Source: Thaumasiovibrio subtropicus
GTDB taxonomy: Bacteria; Pseudomonadota; Gammaproteobacteria; Enterobacterales; Vibrionaceae
Assembly: GCF_019703835.1 (NCBI RefSeq)
Contig: NZ_AP023054.1
Span: 434,001 to 498,000 of the forward strand
Direction: 5' to 3'
Length of the DNA stretch: 64,000 nt
The translations under genes were made by a program, and so were the position numbers. Below, piece by piece: positions 53,340-63,334 of this stretch. How positions within the stretch are numbered: the first letter of the stretch is position 1; each line of letters starts with the position of its first letter. The notes below the pieces were generated by a model. It searched no databases. It worked only from the letters and a program-made list of their open reading frames with translations, and had not been told where the DNA came from.

Positions 53340-55595
53340 ATGCGTTCAATAATCTGCTCAATAGCCTTGTGCTTATCGTTACTGCCTATACTCGCTCTGG
53401 CAAGTAACGCTTCTGAAGCTACGATGCGCCCAAAAGTGGGGTTAGTGCTAAGTGGTGGGGGAGCAAAAGGTGCAGCCCATATAGGTGTGCTGAAAGCGTT
53501 GGAAGAAATGCAGGTCCCGGTGGACTATGTGGTTGGCGCAAGCATGGGAGCTTATATCGGCGGGCTTTACGCCACCGGCATGTCAGCAGATGAAATCGAC
53601 CTGTTGTTCCAGAACCTCGATTGGCAGCGCGGCTTTGTCGATCGTGTCTCACGCGCTGAGCGGGATAACTACCGAAAAAAGAATGAAGGGCGCTATCAGC
53701 TCTCATTTGGACTTGGCTTTGACGACGGGCGTTTTCAAATGCCGAAAGGGGTCATTCAAGGGCAAACCATGGCGTACCTGCTGCGTTTGACGGTAGGCCA
53801 TTTGCAAGACTTTGAGAGTTTTGATGATCTCGCCATTCCCTATCGCGCCGTTGCAACCGATATGGGGAATCTACAACCGGTTATTCTAGACTCTGGCTCA
53901 TTAGCGCAAAGTATGCAGGCGAGTATGGCGCTGCAAGGCATTCTCGCCCCTGTTGAAGTCGATGGGCGTCTACTTGCGGACGGCGGGCTGGTGAACAATT
54001 TACCCATTGCGATTGCAAAAGAGATGGGCGCAGATGTGGTTATCGCCGTCGATATTAGCAATGACTATACCGACCCTGATGATTTGCATAGCTACCTGAA
54101 GATTCTCGATCAGGTCACTAACTATGTGGTTCAGAATAACACTCTGCTTCAGCAGTCTTTAATGAGTAAGCACGATATATTGATCTCGCCAAACACCCAA
54201 CACATTAGTGTGCTGGGTTTTGAGAGTACGGATGAAGCTTATCGATTGGGTTATCAGGCGACAGTTGATAAATCAGCTGCGCTCACCGCGTTATCCATCG
54301 AGCCCGACGAGTATGCGGAGACGCGTAACCTTCAACGTCAATATCGCCGTGATCTCCTCGCGCAAGAGTTAGTAAAAGTGGATCGTTACGTGATCGATAA
54401 TAACTCTTTTCTTTCAGATGCAGCGGTGTTTAAAAAACTGAATTTACGTCCCAACTGGCCTGTGGATTTTCAAGAGCTAGAGAGAGGGGTACGACGTCTT
54501 TATGCGATGGATAGATTTGAACGTGTTGACTACCACCTCTATGAGGAGGAGGGTGAGCAGGTTCTGCACTTATTGATCAGGGAAAAAAGCTGGGGGCCAA
54601 ACTACATCGATTTCCGTTTTTCGGTAGAAGATGATTTTGACGCCGACACTGATCTTTCGATGGGTACGTCGATTAATCTCACTGGGTTAAGTAAACATGG
54701 CGCAGAATGGCGCAATGAGTTTGAGCTCGGCACGTCCAAAGGGATTCGATCCATCTTTCACTATCCCTTTGATACTGAGTTGCCTTTTTATCTGCAGTTG
54801 GAAGGTGAGTACAAAGTCGCCAAACGCAGCTTGACTTCAAACCGTGAAGATCCCCAGTTGCCAGATGTTGATGAGTTTGTTGGTGCGCAGTATGAGTCGA
54901 TCATGGGGGATGTGGGGATTGGGTATCAGTTTCTTCCTTGGATGTCGGTGCAAACTGGCTTGAGGAAAATTGAAGGTAACATCATTGTACCGGGGTCACC
55001 GGATATAGGCAGAACGGATCATAAGAGTAACCAGCTTTATGCGAAGTTTGATTATGACACGCTCGACGATACGTTTTGGGCACGAGATGGCTTCATGTTG
55101 AGCTACCAGCTCAAGCTGACCGATGATGAAGTGACCGGGAACGGTGTTGAAGGGTACCGTGGAGAGAAAACCGCACAGTTTCTTAAAACAAATTGGGTGA
55201 CGCACACCGGACGCCACACGTTTCGGGTCATAGGTGAATACACACGTTCTCATCAGCCGATTGAACCGGCTGAACTGGGTGGATTCCTTAACTTGTCGGG
55301 TATTCCTCGCGCCTCTTTGATTGGCACGAAAAAGGCGTTTGGGGCTATGGTGTATCATTATCAACTGGCGGCAAACGATTTTGGTCTGTTTAAAGCGCCT
55401 ATTTATGTGGGTGGCTCGTTAGAGCGTGGTGGGGTGTGGAGTTCGAATGACACGTCTGCAGTGCAAGCGACGCTCTATAATGCCGGGAGTGTGTTTGCCG
55501 GCATTCGCACACCCATAGGTCCAATGATTTTAGCTTATGGGATGACGGAGCAAGGCTATGACTCTTTCTATTTAGTCATTGGTAACACTTTTTAA
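53340..55595 (+). CDS. Patatin-type phospholipase with outer-membrane barrel (PlpD-like)
   Basis: The 751 residues from ATG 53340 begin with a Sec signal peptide (about 1-26). A patatin domain follows, with the oxyanion-hole GGGAKGAAHIG (39-49), the nucleophile in GASMG (Ser68) and the second catalytic residue in DGG (Asp214), so the lipase dyad is intact. After it come a POTRA-like stretch (about 345-410, DFQELERGVRRLYAMDRFERV in part) and a C-terminal beta-barrel domain of the BamA/FhaC type, ending in Phe (YLVIGNTF), the usual outer-membrane signature. This is the layout of the type Vd autotransporter PlpD of Pseudomonas. Whether the lipase is released or stays bound is not visible. It could affect the producer's own lipids or those of other cells. 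Confidence 0.85.
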   Translation: MRSIICSIALCLSLLPILALASNASEATMRPKVGLVLSGGGAKGAAHIGVLKALEEMQVPVDYVVGASMGAYIGGLYATGMSADEIDLLFQNLDWQRGFVDRVSRAERDNYRKKNEGRYQLSFGLGFDDGRFQMPKGVIQGQTMAYLLRLTVGHLQDFESFDDLAIPYRAVATDMGNLQPVILDSGSLAQSMQASMALQGILAPVEVDGRLLADGGLVNNLPIAIAKEMGADVVIAVDISNDYTDPDDLHSYLKILDQVTNYVVQNNTLLQQSLMSKHDILISPNTQHISVLGFESTDEAYRLGYQATVDKSAALTALSIEPDEYAETRNLQRQYRRDLLAQELVKVDRYVIDNNSFLSDAAVFKKLNLRPNWPVDFQELERGVRRLYAMDRFERVDYHLYEEEGEQVLHLLIREKSWGPNYIDFRFSVEDDFDADTDLSMGTSINLTGLSKHGAEWRNEFELGTSKGIRSIFHYPFDTELPFYLQLEGEYKVAKRSLTSNREDPQLPDVDEFVGAQYESIMGDVGIGYQFLPWMSVQTGLRKIEGNIIVPGSPDIGRTDHKSNQLYAKFDYDTLDDTFWARDGFMLSYQLKLTDDEVTGNGVEGYRGEKTAQFLKTNWVTHTGRHTFRVIGEYTRSHQPIEPAELGGFLNLSGIPRASLIGTKKAFGAMVYHYQLAANDFGLFKAPIYVGGSLERGGVWSSNDTSAVQATLYNAGSVFAGIRTPIGPMILAYGMTEQGYDSFYLVIGNTF

Positions 55596-55709
55596 ACAAT
55601 TGATCGCCACTGACTTCACAACTTTGCATTCTTTCCGTAAAAGGTGGCCTGTTGTCCAAATCGCTCATATTTTAACTACAGACTATTAATGGTATGCTTT
55701 TGCCACGGT

Positions 55710-55773
55710 TTGAGCCGTGCTATTTATTGATAGATTTGCGTAATTATTCTCACTGTACGCATAAACGGCTCAA
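55710..55773 (+). promoter_or_regulatory. Inverted repeats in the acnB upstream region
   Basis: TTGAGCCGT (55710-55718) and ACGGCTCAA (55765-55773) are perfect inverse copies 46 bases apart; the first also belongs to a small hairpin CACGG-TTTGAG-CCGTG (55704-55719). If transcribed, they can form a long-range stem before the acnB start. No regulator is recognised. Confidence 0.4.
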
Positions 55774-55828
55774 TACTTTCCAAGGATGTTTCGCTATCAG
55801 AGCGGAACCGTAAAGAGAGGAAAACGTC

Positions 55829-58426
55829 GTGCTTGAAGCCTACCGTAAACACGTCGAAGAACGTGCTGCCCAAGGAGTTGTCCCTAAACCCCTCGATGCT
55901 GAGCAAGTCTCAGGTCTGATTGAATTACTAAAGAATCCACCCGCAGGCGAAGATGCCTTCTTATTGGACCTATTTGAAAACCGTATTCCACCGGGTGTTG
56001 ATGAAGCCGCTTATGTGAAAGCGGGCTTTCTTGCTGCAATCACCAAAGGTGAAGCGAGTTCGCCGCTGGTGGATAAAGCAAAAGCGGCTGAACTATTAGG
56101 TACAATGCAAGGTGGTTACAACATTGAGCCCCTAGTTAGCCTTTTAGATGACGCAGAGCTTGCGCCTATCGCGGTGAAAGCACTGTCCCATACCTTGTTG
56201 ATGTTTGATGCCTTCTATGACGTAGAAGAGAAAGCCAAAGCGGGGAACGCATCCGCTAAACAAGTGATGCAATCATGGGCCGATGCTGAGTGGTTCTTAT
56301 CTAAACCAGAGCTGGCAGAGAAAATTACCCTCACGGTATTTAAAGTCACTGGTGAAACAAACACCGATGATTTATCACCTGCGCCCGATGCATGGTCTCG
56401 CCCAGACATTCCGTTGCATGCATTGGCAATGCTGAAGAATGAACGAGAAGGCATTGAGCCGGAAGAGCCAGGTGCTATTGGCCCGATTAAGCAGATTGAA
56501 GCGCTGCAAGAAAAAGGCCACCAGCTTGTTTACGTTGGTGATGTGGTCGGTACCGGTTCTTCACGTAAATCAGCAACCAACTCTGTGTTGTGGTTTATGG
56601 GTGATGATATCCCCAATGTGCCAAATAAGCGCGCAGGTGGCTACGTCTTAGGCGGTAAGATTGCACCAATCTTCTTCAACACCATGGAAGATGCTGGCGC
56701 ATTGCCTATCGAAGTCGACGTAACAGCGCTCAATATGGGTGATGTGATCGATGTTTATCCTTATAAGGGTGAAGTACGTCGAAATGGCAGCGATGAACTG
56801 GTTTCTAGCTTCGAGCTAAAAACCGATGTACTGATTGATGAAGTGCGTGCAGGTGGTCGTATTCCATTGATCATTGGCCGCGGTCTGACAGATCGTGCTC
56901 GCGAAGCGCTAGGCTTAGAAGCATCTGATGTTTTCCGTCGTCCTCAAGCGGTTGCTGACAGCGGCAAAGGCTTTACGCTTGCCCAGAAGATGGTGGGTAA
57001 AGCATGTGGTGTTGAAGGTATTCGTCCTGGCACCTACTGTGAACCTAAAATGACGACCGTTGGCTCACAAGATACGACTGGCCCGATGACTCGTGATGAG
57101 CTAAAAGATCTCGCGTGTTTAGGCTTCTCTGCGGATCTGACGATGCAGTCTTTCTGTCACACCTCCGCGTATCCTAAGCCTGTCGATGTCGTTACGCACC
57201 ACACATTGCCAGATTTCATTATGAACCGTGGTGGCGTATCTCTTCGCCCGGGTGATGGTGTTATCCACTCATGGCTAAACCGCATGCTATTGCCGGATAC
57301 CGTAGGTACGGGTGGTGACTCGCATACTCGTTTCCCTCTGGGCATCTCTTTCCCAGCAGGTTCAGGCTTGGTAGCGTTTGCTGCGGCAACTGGCGTAATG
57401 CCGTTGGATATGCCTGAATCAATCTTGGTGCGCTTTAAAGGTGACATGCAACCGGGCATCACATTGCGTGATTTAGTCCATGCGATCCCTTACTACGCAA
57501 TCAAGCAAGGCCTGCTGACAGTAGAGAAAGCCGGTAAGATCAATGAGTTCTCTGGCCGTGTACTTGAGATTGAAGGTGTTGAACACTTAACGGTTGAGCA
57601 AGCGTTTGAGCTCTCAGATGCATCAGCTGAGCGCAGTGCCGCAGGCTGTACAGTGAAACTGTCGCAAGAGTCTGTCACTGAGTATCTGCAATCGAACATC
57701 GTGATGCTGAAGTGGATGATCTCTGAAGGTTACGGAGACCGTCGTACGATTGAACGTCGTATTACTGCGATGGAAGATTGGTTAGCGAACCCAAGCTTGA
57801 TGGAAGCCGATACGGATGCCGAGTATGCGCATGTTATCGAAATCGACTTAGCGGAAATTAACGAGCCAATTCTGTGTGCGCCGAATGACCCAGATGATGC
57901 GCGTCTCTTGTCTGATGTACAGGGAACGAACATTGATGAAGTCTTTATCGGCTCATGTATGACAAACATTGGTCATTTCCGTGCTGCGGGTAAACTGCTA
58001 GAGAAGTTCGGTGGCCAATTAGATACCCGTATGTGGGTTGCGCCACCAACCAAGATGGACCGTGATCAGCTAACAGAAGAAGGTTACTACGGCATCTATG
58101 GTAAAGCGGGCGTGCGCATCGAAACACCAGGGTGTTCGCTCTGTATGGGTAACCAAGCGCGCGTTGCGGATAAAGCGACCGTGATGTCGACTTCGACACG
58201 TAACTTCCCTAACCGTCTCGGTACAGGGGCAAACGTGTTCCTTGCGTCGGCTGAGCTGACCGCTGTGGGTGCGATTCTTGGTCATATTCCGAGTAAGGAA
58301 GAGTACCTTGAGTATGCTAAGCAAATTGATTCGACAGCAGCAGACACTTATCGCTACTTGAACTTCCATAAGATGGACCAGTACACCAAGAAAGCGGATG
58401 ACGTGATCATTCAAGCTGCCGTGTAA
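55829..58426 (+). CDS. acnB: Bifunctional aconitate hydratase B / 2-methylisocitrate dehydratase
   Basis: AcnB isomerises citrate to isocitrate in the TCA cycle. The start is GTG 55829 with AGAGAGGA nine bases upstream and the family N-terminus [16 protein letters not shown]. The 865 residues have the AcnB order: HEAT-like domain, swivel domain (about 160-370), then domains 1-3 with the 4Fe-4S cysteines, one in SCMTNIG (about 710) and two in CSLCMGN (about 769-775). E. coli AcnB is also 865. The gene follows the patatin gene by 233 bases and ends at a strong terminator. Confidence 0.98.
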   Translation: MLEAYRKHVEERAAQGVVPKPLDAEQVSGLIELLKNPPAGEDAFLLDLFENRIPPGVDEAAYVKAGFLAAITKGEASSPLVDKAKAAELLGTMQGGYNIEPLVSLLDDAELAPIAVKALSHTLLMFDAFYDVEEKAKAGNASAKQVMQSWADAEWFLSKPELAEKITLTVFKVTGETNTDDLSPAPDAWSRPDIPLHALAMLKNEREGIEPEEPGAIGPIKQIEALQEKGHQLVYVGDVVGTGSSRKSATNSVLWFMGDDIPNVPNKRAGGYVLGGKIAPIFFNTMEDAGALPIEVDVTALNMGDVIDVYPYKGEVRRNGSDELVSSFELKTDVLIDEVRAGGRIPLIIGRGLTDRAREALGLEASDVFRRPQAVADSGKGFTLAQKMVGKACGVEGIRPGTYCEPKMTTVGSQDTTGPMTRDELKDLACLGFSADLTMQSFCHTSAYPKPVDVVTHHTLPDFIMNRGGVSLRPGDGVIHSWLNRMLLPDTVGTGGDSHTRFPLGISFPAGSGLVAFAAATGVMPLDMPESILVRFKGDMQPGITLRDLVHAIPYYAIKQGLLTVEKAGKINEFSGRVLEIEGVEHLTVEQAFELSDASAERSAAGCTVKLSQESVTEYLQSNIVMLKWMISEGYGDRRTIERRITAMEDWLANPSLMEADTDAEYAHVIEIDLAEINEPILCAPNDPDDARLLSDVQGTNIDEVFIGSCMTNIGHFRAAGKLLEKFGGQLDTRMWVAPPTKMDRDQLTEEGYYGIYGKAGVRIETPGCSLCMGNQARVADKATVMSTSTRNFPNRLGTGANVFLASAELTAVGAILGHIPSKEEYLEYAKQIDSTAADTYRYLNFHKMDQYTKKADDVIIQAAV

Positions 58427-58445
58427 TTTGCACAAAAGTGATGAA

Positions 58446-58476
58446 GGGCAAGTGGTTTACCACTTGCCCTTTTTTT
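58446..58476 (+). terminator. Rho-independent terminator after acnB
   Basis: GGGCAAGTGG (58446-58455), loop TTTA, CCACTTGCCC (58460-58469) and seven T. A perfect 10-bp stem. Confidence 0.95.
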
Positions 58477-58568
58477 GTATCGGTAATTCGCATAGATGGC
58501 TGTAGGTAATAGAAAGGAAGGCGGATAGGCGCGATACATTATGCTCGGTTGATAACCTGATTCGGAAC

Positions 58569-58597
58569 CAAAAAAGGCGCTCCGGGGGAGGAGCGCC
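58569..58597 (-). terminator. Rho-independent terminator after glycerate kinase
   Basis: On the minus strand GGCGCTCC (plus 58590-58597) pairs with GGAGCGCC (58576-58583) around a six-base loop, followed by TTTTTT. It closes the minus-strand permease-kinase operon. Confidence 0.92.
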
Positions 58598-58649
58598 AAA
58601 CGGGCAAGATCTCTAGCAGAGAATAAATGCACCCAAGTTATGGAGTTGG

Positions 58650-59783
58650 TTACCCGCGCACTTTCCAAAGCTGTGCGACGTTATGAGCCGTTTGCTCAAC
58701 AAATTCAGCTGCATGTGCAAGTGCATGAGGCAGATCCATTGCGCTGGGTACAACGCTGAATACTGCATCAATACCGTGGTCATGTACGATATGGCTATCT
58801 GGAGTAATGCTGCCAGCAATACCAACAACAGGAATCTGATGCTGCTTAGCCGTGCGCGCTACACCGATTGGGGTTTTGCCATGAACGGTTTGGCTATCCA
58901 TTCGGCCTTCTCCGGTCAGGACAAGATCAGCGCCTTGCACTTGCTTATCGAGCGCAACAGCATCCATGACAATGTCAATCCCAGGACGAAGTGAGGCATC
59001 GAGTAGACCAAGTAAAGCCGCGCCAAGGCCACCAGCTGCTCCGGCACCTGGGCTATTTGCGATATCACGTTCAAGTTGAGCGTTTATCACTTCAGCATAG
59101 TGAGCAAGGTTGGCGTCAAGTGTTGCTACCATATCCGGCGTTGCCCCTTTTTGAGGGCCGAAGACGGCGGAAGCGCCTTTGTCCCCACACAGTGGGTTGT
59201 CAACATCGCAAGCGACTTCCAGTCTAACGGACGCCAATCGAGGATCGATCTGGGACATATCGATTTTGGCTAAACGGCCCAGTTCGCCACCACCATGGCC
59301 AAGAGCGTTGCCGTCAGCGTCTGTGAAACTGACACCTAGAGCTTGCGCCATGCCAATACCACCGTCGTTGGTTGCACTGCCGCCGATACCCACGATGATG
59401 TGTTTTACTCCGCGATCAAGTGCTGCTTTGATCAGCTCACCTGTACCAAAAGTGGTGGTGATTAATGGGTTGCGCTGTTCTGGCGTGACTAGGTGGATGC
59501 CTGATGCCGCCGCCATTTCAATGACTGCGGTCTCTCCTTCGCCCATCAAGCCGTAAAAAGCCTCAACCTTGTTGCCGAGTGGGCCTGTCACCTCGCAGTG
59601 AATAATTTCACCTCCCGATGCGTCCACCAATGACTGTACGGTCCCTTCTCCGCCGTCTGCCATTGGTAGCTTTAGGTATTCGGCATCGGGAAACACATGA
59701 CGAAACCCCGCTTCCATGGCATCAGCAACTTGCATCGCTGTTAGGCTTTCTTTGTAGGAGTCAGGAGCAATGACAATTTTCAT
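58650..59783 (-). CDS. Glycerate kinase (GarK/GlxK family)
   Basis: This 377-residue protein is a glycerate 2-kinase of the GarK/GlxK type, which phosphorylates D-glycerate to 2-phosphoglycerate and brings it into glycolysis. It starts MKIVIAPDSYKESLTAMQVA at the ATG 59783, with AGAGAAG upstream, and contains the family signatures PMADGGEGTVQSLVDA, GIGGSATNDGGIGMAQALG (about 131-149) and GEGRMDSQTVHGKTP (about 277-291). It is 36 bases after the permease gene on the same strand. I cannot separate GarK from GlxK by sequence alone. Confidence 0.93.
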   Translation of the reverse strand: MKIVIAPDSYKESLTAMQVADAMEAGFRHVFPDAEYLKLPMADGGEGTVQSLVDASGGEIIHCEVTGPLGNKVEAFYGLMGEGETAVIEMAAASGIHLVTPEQRNPLITTTFGTGELIKAALDRGVKHIIVGIGGSATNDGGIGMAQALGVSFTDADGNALGHGGGELGRLAKIDMSQIDPRLASVRLEVACDVDNPLCGDKGASAVFGPQKGATPDMVATLDANLAHYAEVINAQLERDIANSPGAGAAGGLGAALLGLLDASLRPGIDIVMDAVALDKQVQGADLVLTGEGRMDSQTVHGKTPIGVARTAKQHQIPVVGIAGSITPDSHIVHDHGIDAVFSVVPSAMDLPHALAHAAEFVEQTAHNVAQLWKVRG

Positions 59784-59819
59784 AATTCTTCTCTTAAAAA
59801 CGGAACAGGACACTGAGAG

Positions 59820-61085
59820 TTAAACGAACAGACCAAACACACCGTAAATCAAGGTAGATACGATAGCGATCACCAGACCGACAGCGGATTCGTAAGGAAT
59901 CACTTTCAGGCGTTCATGGATATTCATGTGCAGCGCGCCACCTGTCGCATGGAAAAAGCTACCATGAGGCATGTGATCAAGCACAGTGGCACCCGCATGT
60001 ATCATTGCAGCACCGGCAAGCGCAGGCACGCCAAGGTCAAGAATAGTTGTACTAAACACACCAGAGGCAACGGCTGTACCTGCTGTGGTTGACGCTGTTG
60101 CGAGTGACATCATGGCACCAGAGACAGGAGCAAGCAGGTAAGTCGGTAAGCCTGAAGCGGTGAGAATATCAATCAAACCATCACGCAGACCGGAATTTGC
60201 AATAATACCTGCCAGTGTACCTGTACCCATGAGCATCACCGCAACGGGCGCCATACGGGTTAGACCAGAAACTGCGAAGTGGTTAGCATCTTTACCACGC
60301 CCCATGACAATAGCACCGATGAGACCACCAAGTGGTAGAGCGATGAGCGGGTCAACATTAATGCCTGCGATAGGACGAAGTGCCAGCAAGGCGATAGCAA
60401 CCAATGGTGCGATGATAGCTGGACCAAAGGCGGGTAGTGTGGAGTGATCGACGTTGATCACCTCGCCTTCTGCGACTTTGCTGCCTTTGTTAACCAGACG
60501 TTTAGCAAGGAAGTAGGCAACGGCCATACCACAAAGGCCTGGAATGACACCGGCAGCCATCACAGAGGTGAGAGGGACATCGAAGGCATCGGCTGCGGCA
60601 ATCGCATTTGGGTTAGGTGACATCACGTTACCCGCTTTACCACCACCAACCATGGCGAGCAATATCGCAGTTTTAGAAAGATCTGCGCGTTGCGCGATGG
60701 CCATCGCAATCGGTGCGACGGTAATAACCGCGACATCAACAAACACACCGACAGCGGTAAGAATCATGGTCGCAACGGCCAAAGCGAGTAGGGCACGCGT
60801 CTCGCCAACTTTTTTTACTATTGTTTCGGCGATAGACGTGGCAGCGCCAGATTCAATTAAGACACCCGCCAGCACACCAGCGGCAAGAATGCGGAGTACA
60901 GCGGTAACAATACCTTGTGCACCGCCAATCATTAGGCCAACGGTGTCAGTCAATGACACGCCACCGATAACACCACCAATCAGGGCACCAATCATCATGC
61001 CGTAGGCTGGTGGGACTTTCCGCAGGATAAGTGCGATGGCTATCACGAGTGCTGATAGGGCACCCAACGTTGATACTTCAATCAT
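59820..61085 (-). CDS. GntP-family permease, probable glycerate/gluconate transporter
   Basis: The 421-residue protein has about twelve membrane helices and the features of the GntP family of sugar-acid:proton symporters: KVPPAYGMMIGALIGG (about 23-38), MVGGGKAGNVMSPNPNAIA (about 144-162) and HMPHGSFFHATGGALHM (about 376-392). Its place in one operon with glycerate kinase and next to a cdaR regulator makes glycerate or a related acid the likely substrate; this is inference from neighbours. The start ATG 61085 has AAGGAA upstream. Confidence 0.88.
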   Translation of the reverse strand: MIEVSTLGALSALVIAIALILRKVPPAYGMMIGALIGGVIGGVSLTDTVGLMIGGAQGIVTAVLRILAAGVLAGVLIESGAATSIAETIVKKVGETRALLALAVATMILTAVGVFVDVAVITVAPIAMAIAQRADLSKTAILLAMVGGGKAGNVMSPNPNAIAAADAFDVPLTSVMAAGVIPGLCGMAVAYFLAKRLVNKGSKVAEGEVINVDHSTLPAFGPAIIAPLVAIALLALRPIAGINVDPLIALPLGGLIGAIVMGRGKDANHFAVSGLTRMAPVAVMLMGTGTLAGIIANSGLRDGLIDILTASGLPTYLLAPVSGAMMSLATASTTAGTAVASGVFSTTILDLGVPALAGAAMIHAGATVLDHMPHGSFFHATGGALHMNIHERLKVIPYESAVGLVIAIVSTLIYGVFGLFV

Positions 61086-61189
61086 AGTTTCACGTTCCTT
61101 GGATTATTGGACGTGTGCAATGTAGGAGGTCTGCGGCTGAGATGCTTTAGGCAATACACCAAATATCATTGGGTTAAAATCGCATTCTT

Positions 61190-61205
61190 TTGTGCGCTTG
61201 CACAA
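61190..61205 (-). promoter_or_regulatory. Palindrome, candidate CdaR operator
   Basis: TTGTGCGCTTGCACAA is a 16-base palindrome of exact six-base arms around GCTT. It stands in the 125-base gap between cdaR and the permease gene, just beyond the cdaR stop, where an operator of the permease-kinase transcript would be. No CdaR consensus is known to me well enough to compare. Confidence 0.4.
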
Positions 61206-61210
61206 TTTGA

Positions 61211-62347
61211 TCAGTGTTGCTTAAGTGCAATGACCGCAAGGTATAAGTGAGTTTTATCATTTATATTATTGAATTTTAAAGAAGTTATCTGCTCTATCTT
61301 GTCGAGTCGATAGCGTAGTGTGTTTCTGTGAATATGGAGTTTTTGGCAGGTTTGCGCTAAATCACAATTCTGTTCAAAAAACACCCCTAGGGTTTTTTCT
61401 AACATGTGACGGGGATCTTGTTGTCTGAGACGCTCAAGGGGATCGGTGAGCTGCTGTTTGCGCCATTTATCGACGCCACTCAAGGTGACGGAGAGAATAT
61501 GATCTTGATAAAACATCACTTTTTTACCTGCAGGTGTTGCTCTTAATGTGGCTAACGCGGTGCGATAAGAGTGAGAGAGCCCTGACAAACCGGGATAGAA
61601 ATCACCCACGGCGATACGGACTTTATAGTCCGCTTGCTCACGAATACGCTGCATCAATTGCGCGATACGCTTCTCTTCTTGGTCACGAGACCAGCCATGC
61701 TCATCCAGAGTGACGGGCTTAAGTACCACAATCTCACTTTGGGCAACTGAGGCAATACCGACTAAGTTATTGCGTTCCGGAAACTCCAGCATTTGCACGA
61801 CTTCACGCAAGTGATCCAGTGAGACGATCTCGTCTTTTCGAGGACTCACTTTTAAAATCGCGGCGACACGTGGCACCGAGAGATCCATTTCGAGCTGCTC
61901 TGCGACAGAATAGAGCTGCTGCTCACTGAGGGTTGAGCCTTCGATAAGTTGCAGTACTAACTCTTCACGATGGCGTTTCGTCCATTGCACTTGAGCCATG
62001 AGTGCCGCTTGTTCGACGATCATCTCCGCTGTCATACGCACAAGCTCACCGTATTGGTGCACTTGATCAGGTGGGCCTGAAATGCCTACCACACCTATGG
62101 TTTTACCATTATGAAGAATAGGAAGGTTGATGCCCGGTTTAACTCCTTTGAGGTCGCTCTTGGCGTGGATCTCAACGATGCGGTGCTCAGCGAGTGCCAA
62201 AATCGCGCCCTCATGGCGTTGATTGATCCGACTGGGATCCCCTGAGCCAATGATCAACCCATTTTCATCCATTACATTGACTGAGAATTGGATAATTTTC
62301 ATAGCACGAGCAACGATTTGCCGAGCAATCCCGTGAGTAAGTTGCAT
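61211..62347 (-). CDS. cdaR: Sugar-diacid regulator CdaR
   Basis: CdaR (SdaR) is a transcription activator that responds to glycerate, galactarate and glucarate in E. coli. The 378 residues have the N-terminal diacid-binding domain (about 5-135; GLIIGSGDPSRINQRHEGA in part), a GGDEF-like central region (about 145-290) and a C-terminal PucR-type helix-turn-helix with CQKLHIHRNTLRYRLDKIEQ in part (about 335-354). It is upstream of the permease and glycerate-kinase genes on the same strand and is probably their activator. Confidence 0.93.
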   Translation of the reverse strand: MQLTHGIARQIVARAMKIIQFSVNVMDENGLIIGSGDPSRINQRHEGAILALAEHRIVEIHAKSDLKGVKPGINLPILHNGKTIGVVGISGPPDQVHQYGELVRMTAEMIVEQAALMAQVQWTKRHREELVLQLIEGSTLSEQQLYSVAEQLEMDLSVPRVAAILKVSPRKDEIVSLDHLREVVQMLEFPERNNLVGIASVAQSEIVVLKPVTLDEHGWSRDQEEKRIAQLMQRIREQADYKVRIAVGDFYPGLSGLSHSYRTALATLRATPAGKKVMFYQDHILSVTLSGVDKWRKQQLTDPLERLRQQDPRHMLEKTLGVFFEQNCDLAQTCQKLHIHRNTLRYRLDKIEQITSLKFNNINDKTHLYLAVIALKQH

Positions 62348-62410
62348 TTTGCTTCAGTTTCCTGACAATTAGCGACCTTCTATACTGGTATCAGTACATG
62401 AGGTGAAGAA

Positions 62411-62791
62411 ATGGAATACGAATTTAAAAAGAATACCCTTGATGGCAGCTATAACGCTAGTTTCTCTATGGGCCATGAGGTGCTTGGGCGTTGGTTGACT
62501 GACGAGCTAGGCACTCAAGCCCCTGTGATCACTGCAATGAGTGAAGCGCTACAATCAGTGGGTGTCACAGAGCAAGAATGGCGTCATCTCGGCAAGCATT
62601 ACACGGTGATCATGCAGTCGGGTGAAGTGACGGTGGTGGCAAATATGCTCTTACAGGGTGAGACGGAGTTAGATGAGTTGCATCAGCAGCAAGATTTGGG
62701 CTTTTACGACGATGAGCAGATCGCGCTCTGTGGCTTGGAAGATCTCCTCAGAATGCTGGATGATTGGTGTGCTTTTGTCAGGAGTCGCTAG
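62411..62791 (+). CDS. yacL: UPF0231 family protein YacL
   Basis: The 126-residue protein is YacL (UPF0231), a small acidic cytoplasmic protein of unknown role. It starts MEYEFKKNTLDGSYNASFSM with GGTG/GAAG upstream and contains MGHEVLGRWLTDELG and LEDLLRMLDDWCAFV near the C-terminus, the two best conserved blocks. In E. coli yacL stands next to acnB, and here it is a few kilobases downstream of acnB, so the family neighbourhood is partly kept. Confidence 0.9.
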   Translation: MEYEFKKNTLDGSYNASFSMGHEVLGRWLTDELGTQAPVITAMSEALQSVGVTEQEWRHLGKHYTVIMQSGEVTVVANMLLQGETELDELHQQQDLGFYDDEQIALCGLEDLLRMLDDWCAFVRSR

Positions 62792-62849
62792 ACGAGAAAC
62801 GATCAATTTGGTGCAACCTAATGCACTTGCACTACTTTAAACATTCCTC

Positions 62850-62866
62850 TGCACCTGATTGGTGCG
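62850..62866 (+). promoter_or_regulatory. NtrC-binding site upstream of glnK
   Basis: TGCACCTGATTGGTGCG matches the NtrC palindrome TGCACC-N5-GGTGCA with one end base changed. It is centred about 75 bases upstream of the -24/-12 promoter, the usual enhancer distance. More TGCACT/GGTGCA half-sites are seen at 62810-62835. Confidence 0.75.
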
Positions 62867-62927
62867 ACCGAGAACCGTATTTATCAGGGTAACACCCTAA
62901 GATGCTGAAATAAAAGAGATTATATTT

Positions 62928-62944
62928 TTGGCACGCCACTTGAT
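62928..62944 (+). promoter_or_regulatory. Sigma-54 promoter of glnK-amtB
   Basis: TTGGCACGCCACTTGAT fits the -24/-12 consensus TGGCAC-N5-TTGC with a change at the last base (TTGA). With the NtrC site upstream it indicates that the operon is turned on by nitrogen limitation. Confidence 0.75.
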
Positions 62945-62951
62945 TACCTGA

Positions 62952-63326
<375 letters not shown>

Positions 63327-63334
63327 GGAGTAGG

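Noticed and set aside
60544..61005. 153-codon plus-strand frame inside the GntP-type permease gene
   Set aside because: Ala/Thr-rich shadow of a membrane protein gene, with no start context or family.
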